Part shown: positions 55,526 to 64,000 of the stretch, piece by piece
How positions within the stretch are numbered: position 1 is the first letter of the stretch
How the letters are laid out: each line of letters begins with the position of its first letter
Assembly: GCF_045679555.1 (NCBI RefSeq)
Contig: NC_092115.1
Location: forward strand, 33,917,596-33,981,595
Length of the DNA stretch: 64,000 nt
DNA from: Salvelinus alpinus
Lineage: Eukaryota > Chordata > Actinopteri > Salmoniformes > Salmonidae
Direction of reading: 5' to 3'
Program-made: the position numbers and the translations under genes
The notes under the pieces: model-generated
Told to the model about the DNA's origin: nothing
The model's input: only the letters and a program-made list of their open reading frames with translations
Databases searched by the model: none

Positions 55526-55583
55526 AGGTGTCAAAACGTTGACACCTAATTTAGGCACCACTTATAATATTAAGTGGTGCCTA
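55526..55583. other. Two adjacent perfect hairpins
   Basis: Hairpin 1: AGGTGTCAA (55526-55534), loop AACG, TTGACACCT (55539-55547). Hairpin 2: TAGGCACCACTTA (55552-55564), loop TAATAT, TAAGTGGTGCCTA (55571-55583). Both stems are perfect. They share GGTG/CACC-like motifs and are 4 bp apart. Function unknown; they may be ends of a tiny inverted-repeat element. Confidence 0.85.
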
Positions 55584-55949
55584 TAGCAGGTTGGCCTTCT
55601 AATAGCTGTGTGGGAGAGGGTAGATGATTACGTAAACAAGACATTTTAAAATTTAAGAATTAGAAAGCAAACATCAACTTCTGTCAAATGGAACACGGAT
55701 TGACCAATGTTTATGGCCTGTGTGACAGACTGGCTAGCTAGCTTCTTCAGTGATGAGAGGGAAACAGCAGGGCTATTGACACCTTTTATAAACTAGCGGT
55801 CAAAATAGTATATCATCCTACCTGAGAAGAGCCTGAAGAAATACCTCATATACATCTGCAATGACTGCGGTCCAAGATCTCAATAATGTCTCCAAGGCGT
55901 CTTCTCCATATTCTGTCTACCTTGTGTGAGAGCCATTACAGATCGAGTT

Positions 55950-55957
55950 TGACGTCA
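55950..55957. promoter_or_regulatory. Candidate CRE site upstream of C1orf35
   Basis: Palindromic TGACGTCA, the consensus for CREB/ATF factors, about 520 bp before the C1orf35 start codon. A GCGCGCATGC (NRF1-like) site follows near 56171. Position and match only; activity is inferred. Confidence 0.3.
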
Positions 55958-56473
55958 TCATCACGAGCCAAATAAACGAGTAATTCGTGAGCGTTTAGAC
56001 CGCATGCTATACATAGACTTCCACAGCTCGTCTGGCAATCTACAACCAAATCAATGTTTAAAGCTGACATAGAAAATAATATAATTGTGTGATAAACGTG
56101 TTTTACAGTGATAGCAGATTTTGCATTGCGAACTGTGCGTAATGAACGCCCCCAGCTAAATTAGCCATCTGCGCGCATGCTGATCGTGCAAACGCCAGAG
56201 AAACAAAGCAGTTTGCAACGGTGTTGTGTACTTTGTTTTTCAAAAGTTTAGCTAGCTAAATTTCTTCAAAATACTAAAGGCTACTCAACGTGCTTCTAAC
56301 GTTAGCTTGCTATATAATCCAAGTGCTAGCTTTCTCGCCCGAGTCGAACGTGGAAGAGAACCAACCTGGCAGGACAGTCAGAAGGAAACTCCCTGGATGC
56401 AGATCAATACAGGGCCTAGCGCGCACGTGTAAATAAGCCTTTCATCGTTTAGCTTTATTAAAACTCTGAAATA

Positions 56474-59400
56474 ATGTTTGGTGCCTCGAGATCTGGGGGT
56501 GTAAGGGGAGGGCAAGACCAGTTCAACTGGGATGATGTGAAAGGCGATAAACACAGGGAAAACTACCTCGGTAAGTGGAGTAAAATGGGCATCCACCCAT
56601 CGTCAACGACAGTGCGGTGCTTCAGTAGCTGTCTAGTTAACTATATTCGCCTTGCGAATTACTAGCCAACTGTTAAATCGGTCAATTTTATATACTAGTT
56701 AGATGCGTGTAAGTGTCAATGTATAATCAATAATGTAGCTAGCAATAGTAACGTTACCTTGTAAACATTTCTCAATGCCACGTTTTCTTACCTTTTTCCT
56801 TATTGTAGTCCCTCATTACATTGCTTGTGAGTAACTCAGTATCTGCCTGAAACTTACTTTTGGTAAACCTAGTTATGTCGAACTTGAGAAAGTCAAACGC
56901 GCACAGCTGACCCCATTATTTAATACTGGCAAGGTCCATGGAGCGGTACGCACACTCTACTGCAGTTGGTCAGGGAATGTGATGCTGCCAGCTACGTAGC
57001 TAGTAGGCGCACATATATAGCTTGCTATGAGATGAAGTAACCATAAATACACACTATACTGAAATATAAACGCAACAATTTCATTGATTTTACTGAGTTA
57101 GTTCATATGAGGAAATCATTCAAATGAAATAAATGCATTAGGCCTTAATCTATGGATTGCACATGTCTGGGAATACAAATATGCATCTGTTGGTCAGATA
57201 CAGTACCTTAAAAGAATGGGCCTCAGGATTTCTTCACGGTATTTTTGTGTATTCAAATTGCCGTTGATAAAATGCAATCTTGTTCGTTGTACGTAGTTTA
57301 TGCCAGCCCATACCATAACCCCAATCTGTCCCCAAGGTTGACATCAGCAATCTGCTCGGCCATATACGTGTTGTGAGGCAGGTTGGCTGTACTGCCACAT
57401 TTTCTGAAACGTGTTGGAGGCGGTTTATGGTAGAATAATTATCTGGCAACAGTTATGGTGGGCACTCCTGCAGTCAGCATGCCAATTGCACACTCCCTCA
57501 AAACTTGAGCCATCTGTGGCATTGTGTTGTATGTCAAAACTGCACATTTTAGTGGCCATTTTAGTGCCCCTTGTGTAATGATCACGCTGTTTAATCAGCT
57601 TCTTGATATGCCGCATCTGTTAGGTGGATGGATTATCTTGGCAAAGGACAAGTGCTCACGAACAGGGTTGTAAACAAATTTGTACACAGCATTTGAGAGA
57701 AATACGATTTTTGTGCATATTGAACATTTTTGGGATCTTTTATTTCAGCTCAAGAAGCATGGCACCAACACTTTACATGTTGTGTTTATATTTTTGTTCA
57801 GTGTACATGGCCAAAAGTATGTGGACAGTCCTTCAAATTAGTGGATTCGGATATTTCAGCCACACCTGAAATCGAGCACCCAGCTATGCAATCTCCATAG
57901 ACAAATGTTGGCAGTAGATTGGCCTGTACTGAAGAGCTCAGTGACTTTCAACTTTGCGCCGTCATAGGATGCCACCTTTTCAACAAGTCAGTTCATCAAA
58001 TGTCTGCCCTGCTAGTGCTGTTATTGTGAAGTGGATATGTCTAGGAGCAACAACGGCACAGCCGCGAAGTGGTAGGCCACACAAGCTCACAGAACAGGAC
58101 TGCTGAAGCGCGTAAAAATCGGCTGTCCTTGGTTGCAACACTCACTACCTTCCAAACTGACGTTGCCTCTGGAAGAATGTTCAGCACAAGAACTGTTCGG
58201 GAGCTTCATGAAATGGGTTTCCATGGCTGACCAGCCGCATGCAAGCCTAAGATCACCATGCGCAATGCCAAGCGTCGACAGGAGTGGTGTAAAGCTCGCC
58301 GCCATTGAACTCTGGAGCAGTGGAAACACGTTTCCTTGGAGTGATGAATCACGCTTCATCATCTGGCCGTCCAACGGACACATTTGGGTTTGGCGGATGT
58401 CAGGAGAATGCTAGCCTGCACCAATGCATAGTGCCAGCTGTAAAGTTTGGTGGAGGAGGAATGATGGTCTAGGGCTGTTTTTCATGGCTTGGCTAGGCCC
58501 CTTTGTTTCAGTGAAGGGAAATCTTAACGCGACAACATATGTCATTCTAGACGATTCTGTGCTTCCAACTTCGTGGAAACAGTTTGGGGAAAGCCCTTTC
58601 CTGTTTCAGTATGACAATGCCCCCATGCACAAAGCAAGGTCCTTACATAAATGGTTTGTTGAGATCAGTGTGGGAGAACTTGACTGGCCTGCACACAGCC
58701 CTGACCTCAACCCCATCGAACACCTTTGGGATGATTTGCAACAATGACTGTGGGCCAGGCCTAATCGCCCAACATAAGTCCCCGACCTCACTAATTCTCT
58801 TGTGGCTGAATGGAAGTCCCCGCAGGTATGTTCCAACATCTAGTGGAAAGCCTTCCCAGAAGAGTGGAGGCTGTTATAGCAGCAAAGGGGGGACCATCTC
58901 TATATTAATGTCCATGATTTTGGAATGAGATGTTTGACGAGCAGTTGTCCACATACTTCTGGCCATGTATGTATGTGTGTGTAATGTATGCATGTATATA
59001 TGTATGAATTGACTGACCTGAAACGCTGTACAATTTTGAGATGTTCTCCAAATTAATACACTGGTCACGATAACTATTTTTCTAAGATTTTACAACACTG
59101 CAGCCTGTTGCAAAATCTTTGATTTTTAGATATCATCCTCAGTAAGAATAGTTATGATAATCACTTCTGTGTTTGGAAAATCAAACATAATTAAACTTCA
59201 TGTATAACTTCATTATTAAAGCCATGTCACTTTAACCATATCTACATGTACATACTACCTCAATCAGCCCGACTAACCGGTGTCTGTATTTAGCCTCGCT
59301 ACTTTTATAGCCTTGCTACTGTTATTTTTCACTGTCTTTTTACTGTTGTTTTTATTATTTTACTTACCTATTGTTCACCTAATACCTTTTTTGCACTATT

Positions 59401-62400
59401 GGTTAGAGCCTGTAAGTAAGCATTTCACTGTAAGGTCTACCCTTTGTATTCGGCGCATGTAACAAATAAACTTTGATTTGGGCATGCATGCTTGCATTTT
59501 AAGTATAGTTACATCCCTGTTATTGTATCATCCCCAGGGAACTCTCTTATGGCACCAGTGGGGCGATGGCAGAAAGGCAAAGATCTGACGTGGTATGCCA
59601 AAGACAAAAAAGGCGTTGTCAAGCCTATGTCAAGAGAAGAGGAGCTTGCCACTGTGAAAGCAGCAGAGCAAGAGGCACTGATGGCTGCCCTGTAAGAGGA
59701 ACATCACACAAAAATAAGAACCTTACAGAAATATTAGAATAAAATGTCAAGCTAATGTCTTATTCTGTGTTTTCAGAGGCCACAAGAATATAAAGAGACA
59801 ACCAACTGGCCTGACCAAAGAGGTGCTTATTTTTTTCCTTCATAGTGTTTTTGAGACCCATTTGTATTATGTGCTAGATTGTATGTTTTGAATCACAAAC
59901 ATGTCTTTGTTTTATAATATCACAACTGCATTAGAACAGGGAAGATAACGTTTCAATAAATCACATTTATTTAGATGTTTTTTTTGCAGTTGTCACAGTG
60001 ATTTACAGTAACTAGACTAGATCCCAAGTAGCAAGCATAATCCATTTCCAATCAAATTTGATCATACATTTTAGGGATGAGAACATGATTGCTTTAATTC
60101 CAATTGCAATGTGCCCAACAGGACCTTGCAGATGTGTGCAGGAGGGAGGATGTGGAAGCTGAGGACAGAGATGTGGATAGAGTCTCAGGCCTTGGAAGCT
60201 CTGGGTAACTGACGGCTATTTGCAAAAGTGTTCGGCTCTGATTCTGTATTACAGTAGGCGATTTCACCAACAAGAGATTAATGGTTTTGGGGCCACTATG
60301 GCTCTTGAGTTGTTTATGTATCCTAAGTTTAGAGATGTTTATTTTCTAAGCATTATCGCTCTTTAGAATCTATTTTTGTAGTCCATGGCTGAGTATCCCC
60401 TTAAAATTCCAAATGGAGAAAAAAAGTGCTTGCCATATTGGATTGGAGTGTACTAGTTGAGTAATTATTCATATGTTTTCTGTCATCAGTGCAACGTCAC
60501 GGAAAATGGTATTCTCCCAAAAGGAGAAGGAAGCTGCCAAAATTGGCTTGTCAGTCTTCACAGTAAGTTTATTTTCATGCTCTCTGTGTAGAACATTCAA
60601 ACTCAGTTTAGCTATCCAGTATAGTACACAACAACGTGTTGGTGTGTTAATCCATTTGTGTTAGCTACACATTTGTAGCCCAGTGCAACGTCACGGGAGG
60701 ACGTTGCACTAAGATCAGGGAGGACACTTTTTTTCTTTTTTTTTATGAGCATGACCGTATTTCTATTACAGCATATTGAATGACTGTCATTCATATTCCA
60801 TTCACCCGGCTCAATGTATCATCGATAGGTTTAGGCTACTACATAATACTTAAATTTGCCCTATATTCATCATGAGGTTGTTACAAACTAGCCTACAAAT
60901 GAAAGTTTGAGAGACAAATTGGTGTATTCAAGGTGACAGTGACAGACAGACATTCAATACCTAGCCTGCATCTAGCTGATCTGGGGCGTAATCATTAGTC
61001 CAAACAGTTGCAAAATGTTCAGTTTTGGAAAAAGAACTTGAACTTATTCAAGAACGATCTAATGTAATCTATTAGAAAAATAAAGCAAATTGGATGGAAT
61101 ATGTCGAAAAATGCACAAAATTCTTCCTGAATCTCCAACACAGGAACGCTAACAAAAATAATTTGCAGAAACTCGTTACAAAGACGGAGTCATCTATGAT
61201 TCTCCGAATGATGTTTTAAAAGGGGAAGCTAAACATTTTAAGCAGATGTTCTCTTTTCCGTCTCATCCTCTCCCACTGAATGAAGATTACGGTTAGGAAT
61301 TCTTTCCAAATAATATAAAAATTTGAAAATGAATAAATGTACAGAAAGATCAGTGCGAAGGCCAAATTACAGAGAACTTTGAGGCTATTAAATCCTTTCA
61401 GTCTGGAAAATCCCCAGGGCTTGATGGCATACCGGTGTAAATATATTGAGCATTTTTTTATATACTCAACTCCATTGTTAGCTTGTTTTAACTACTCCTA
61501 TAGAAATGGTAGTCTGTACTCAGCAGGATGGTCTGATTTCACTATTATTCAAACAAGTTTAAAGACTGTCTATCTAAAAAAAAAAATGGAGGCCCCTTAC
61601 ACTTCAATTTTGTGATGCAAAAATACTAGTGAAATGCATAGCACTCAGAATTAAAAGGGTTTTACCAGGTATTGTTTATTCTGATCAGGGTTTTTTACAT
61701 GGACGATACATTGGAGATAATATACGACAACTACTAGAAATAATAGAACATTATGAAACCTCTAAGAAGCCAGGCCTGGTATTTATAGCGGATTTTGAAA
61801 AGGCCTTTGATAAAGTAAGACTGGATTTTTTAAATAAATGCCAGTTTTTTTCCTTCAATTTCAGTGATTCTCTTATAAAAATGGGTCAAAGTAATGTATA
61901 GCAACCCCTGGTGTAAAATAGTAAATAACGGCTACTTCTCAGTTTGGAATTGGGTGTCCGCTGACACCATATCTATTCGCTATGGCCATCTAAATGCTAG
62001 CTATTAAAATTAGATCCAATGACAACATTAGAGGATAAGAAATCCAAGGTTTAAAAACAAAGGTGTCCATGTATGCCGATGACTCAAGTTTTATATTAAG
62101 TCCGCAAGCTAGATCCCTGCAATGTCTCATTGAAGATCTAGATAGGTTTTAGTCCAGAAAAGTTAATTATGATAAGTGTACAATATTACGTATTGGATCT
62201 TTTAAAAAAGACAACTTTTACATTACCCTGCAGTTTACCTATAAAATGGGCTGACGGTGAAGTAGACATCCTTGGTATTTATATCACAAAATATATAAAT
62301 AAGCTCTCCACAATGAATTTCAATAGAAAACTTGTAAAAATAGACAAGATCTTGCAACCGTGGAGGGGTAAATACCTGTCTATTTATGGGAAAATTGCCC

Positions 62401-63513
62401 TGATTAACTCCATAGTCAAATCTGTTTACTCACTTTCTTATGGCACTGCCTACTCCTGATGATTCGTTTTTCAAATCATATGAGCAAAAATATTTTGCTT
62501 TATCTGGGATGCTAAACCAGACAAAATAAAGCGTGCCTGTCTATATAATGAATATGAATTGGATGGGTTGAGTTTATTAAATATAAAAGCGACATTTTTT
62601 ACTTGAACCCTAAATGGTTCTCAAGTAGATTACTAAGAAAAGCTCATCCATTGTTTAAAGTGGTAGCTAGCTGTAGCTTATGCTTTGAGTATTGGATTAA
62701 TTCTCTGATCCTTTGATTGGATAGACATGTCAGTTTATGCTGCAAGCGCTCTGATAGGTTGGAGGACATCGTTCGGAAGTTGTCATAACTGTGTAAGTCT
62801 ATGAAAGGGGGTGAGATCCATGAGCCTCCTAGGTTTTGTCAATGTACCCAGAGGATCAATGTACCCAAAGGATCAATACCCAGAGGAGGATGGAAAATAG
62901 CTGTCCTCCGGCTACACTATTGAACTATCCCAGAAGATGCTGTTGAGGCTACTATAGACATTCATTGCAAAACAGTGTTTTAATTAGTTATTTGGTGACG
63001 TTAATATATTTATTATAGTTGTATCTAAAAAGAATAACTTTACATTTTTATGAAATTCACTGAGTATGATGGTCCCCTTGTTCCTCTGAGCCGCCGCCAC
63101 TGGTGTAGCTACATGATTTATACAGCTTAAGAATTGGTGCTGTAATGGAAATGTTATATGATTATAGTCATAATGGAGAGCATTATTTTCACAGCACCAT
63201 AAAACAGAAGGAAAGTCTGGAAGCCAGGAAGCCTCCGCCAGAAAGATGTCTGAGAACACAGAGAAACAGGACATGGATCAAAGGTAACGTCTTATTGAAC
63301 ACATCGATTGTGTTGACAATCGATTCCCTGAGGTACATTTCTTCCATTACTGTCTAAACAATTTTTTTTATAATAGTCCGTTATACTTTCCCATCATAGA
63401 CATGAGAGCAGCAAAAAGAAGAAAAAGGAAAAGAGAAAAAAAAAGGAAAAGAAGAAGAAAAGGCAGAGAAAAGACTCTTCCTCCTCTTCAGATTCAGACA
63501 ATGACAGTAAAAG
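56474..63513 (+). CDS. mmtag2: C1orf35 / MMTAG2 ortholog, 3' end outside window
   Basis: Small nuclear-type protein of unknown biochemical role (multiple myeloma tumour-associated protein 2 family). Exons: 56474-56570, 59538-59691, 59777-59822, 60122-60204, 60490-60562, 63195-63283, 63400-63513; all GT-AG with joining phases, 656 nt seen. N-terminus [22 protein letters not shown], then [30 protein letters not shown], the conserved family core. [20 protein letters not shown] and [18 protein letters not shown] follow. Exon 7 is Lys-rich ([20 protein letters not shown]) and then DSSSSSDSD, a likely nuclear-localisation and Ser-rich end. The last exon seen ends in phase 2, so at least one more exon lies beyond 63513. 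ATG 56474 matches the family start. Confidence 0.93.
57055..57805 (-). mobile_element. Tc1-like element in C1orf35 intron 1, shortened
   Basis: Ends TATACTGAAATATAAACGCA AC and TGTTTATATTTTTGTTCAGT GTA. Transposase relics lie on the minus strand (57449-57234 and around 57600). About 750 bp, so roughly half a full element. Its right-hand TA at 57804-57805 is also the left TA of the next element. Confidence 0.75.
57804..58969 (+). mobile_element. Tc1-like transposon in C1orf35 intron 1
   Basis: Ends TACATGGCCAAAAGTATGTG GACA and TGTCCACATACTTCTGGCCA TGTA. Plus-strand transposase in broken frames: [17 protein letters not shown] near 58060, KFGGGGMMV near 58445, [19 protein letters not shown] (second Asp) at 58600-58656 and [17 protein letters not shown] (Glu) ending at 58747. 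The Asp-Glu spacing fits DD34E. At least two frame breaks upstream. Confidence 0.85.
59190..59480 (+). repeat. LINE 3'-end fragment
   Basis: Ends CCTGTAAGTAAGCATTTCAC TGTAAGG, then TTTGTATTCGGCGCATGTAA CAAATAAACTTTGATTTG. This is the 3' terminus of the L2/Rex-type LINE seen in minus orientation at 40086-41640. It lies 57 bp before C1orf35 exon 2. Confidence 0.6.
61040..62650 (+). repeat. L1-type LINE remnant in C1orf35 intron
   Basis: Reverse-transcriptase relic: [40 protein letters not shown] and [18 protein letters not shown] at 61629-61850 (RT blocks 2a-3), [13 protein letters not shown] near 62070, [19 protein letters not shown] near 62247 and a [20 protein letters not shown] segment near 62340. 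Stops and frameshifts throughout. Both ends are missing. Same broad lineage as 1-760. Confidence 0.7.
62655..63110 (+). repeat. Dispersed repeat, class uncertain
   Basis: TAGCTAGCTGTAGCTTATGC to CTGAGCCGCCGCCACTGG. Contains a short tandem of TCAATGTACCCAGAGGA / TCAATGTACCCAAAGGA (62838-62883). As I recall it, it is a common salmonid repeat. It ends about 85 bp before C1orf35 exon 6. Confidence 0.45.
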
Positions 63514-63624
63514 GTTAGCATGTTTCAGCCTTTTTAACCTGCAGGTTATTTGTACATATTATGCCTTATGCCTTTTTTTAATGATAATACAACATTTATC
63601 ACAAGAAACTGTGAACAGTACATG

Positions 63625-64000
63625 GCGCCGACAGAGATGGTGGCCTCGCGTTCTTAGGAAACTGCAGTATTTCGTTTTTTAAAATGTATGATTTCTTACA
63701 CTGTTACCCCAGGAAATCTTAAGTCTTATTACATACAGCCAGGAAGAACTATTGGATATAAGAGCAACGTCAACTTACAAACATTACGACCAGGAATACA
63801 ACTTTCCCGAAGCGGATCCTCTGTTTGGATCACCACCCAGGACAATGGATCGGATCCCAGTAGGCGACCCAAAACAACTGCGCCGCAGAAGGGGCAGGCG
63901 GATCAAATGCCGACCGCATTATCTACCAAGAGAATTCTCTTCGATTATAATCCCAGCTGTGTATATCCCCCCCCCAAGCAGACACCTCGACGGCCCTGAA
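63625..64000 (+). repeat. LINE 5' region, runs off the window
   Basis: GGCGCCGACAGAGATGGTGG CCTCGCG, then CCCCAGGAAATCTTAAGTCT TATTACATACAGCCAGGAAG. Resembles the 5' end of the salmonid L2/Rex-type LINE. The open frame 63688-63999 is part of it. It probably lies in the intron after C1orf35 exon 7. Confidence 0.5.

Larger units (their letters stand above)
54904..56473. other. Intergenic region upstream of C1orf35
   Basis: No supported gene. It holds two adjacent hairpins at 55526-55583 and a CRE-like site at 55950-55957, and serves as the upstream region of the C1orf35 ortholog. No TATA box could be assigned. Confidence 0.45.

Overview
This window looks like nuclear DNA of a salmonid-type fish. 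It has no operon structure. Three protein-coding genes with long GT-AG introns sit in dense repeats: at least eight Tc1-family elements, one of them a Sleeping-Beauty-type copy, plus hAT remnants, several LINE lineages, tRNA-derived SINEs and short terminal-inverted-repeat elements. The salmonid assignment is an inference from this repeat repertoire; I could not run a database search.

Gene layout. (1) 3584-23318, plus strand: the 3' half of an obscurin gene (obscn), 27 exons I could join in frame, about 2079 residues. Order: Fn3, Ig, a 1.3-kb exon with IQ motif and Ig, further Ig domains, SH3, RhoGEF (DH), PH, two Ig domains, then the C-terminal tail characteristic of obscurin-A. The 5' half lies outside the window. 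(2) 30024-31301, minus strand: a complete guanylate kinase coding region (guk1), six coding exons, 198 residues, tail to tail with obscn. (3) 56474-63513, plus strand: the ortholog of human C1orf35/MMTAG2, seven exons seen, 3' end outside the window. OBSCN, GUK1 and C1orf35 are close neighbours on human chromosome 1q42, so the block is conserved synteny. The three products are not one pathway: a sarcomere/SR scaffold and Rho exchange factor, a GMP kinase, and a small nuclear Lys-rich protein.

Between the genes. 1-3.5 kb holds LINE, SINE and Tc1 fragments. The obscn introns carry a TTAA-flanked element split by a Tc1 copy (7.98-9.93 kb), SINEs and a relic of the gene's own IQ/Ig exon (6.70-6.77 kb). 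23.3-30 kb is UTR-like sequence with a Tc1 fragment, two short inverted-repeat elements and a nearly intact Tc1 transposase relic. 31.3-56.4 kb is a nested repeat landscape: a LINE split by a Sleeping-Beauty-type element, a solo LTR, a minus-strand LINE, a Tc1 element split by an L1-like LINE that itself contains a Tc1-derived foldback with 420-bp inverted arms, another Tc1, and two hAT remnants. 56.5-64 kb is C1orf35 with two abutting Tc1 elements and LINE pieces in its introns.

I see no new multi-gene system. The points most worth checking are the exon relic in the obscn intron, the large foldback, the nested insertions, a GC-AG intron in the RhoGEF region, and the apparent absence of obscurin kinase exons downstream of the obscurin-A tail.
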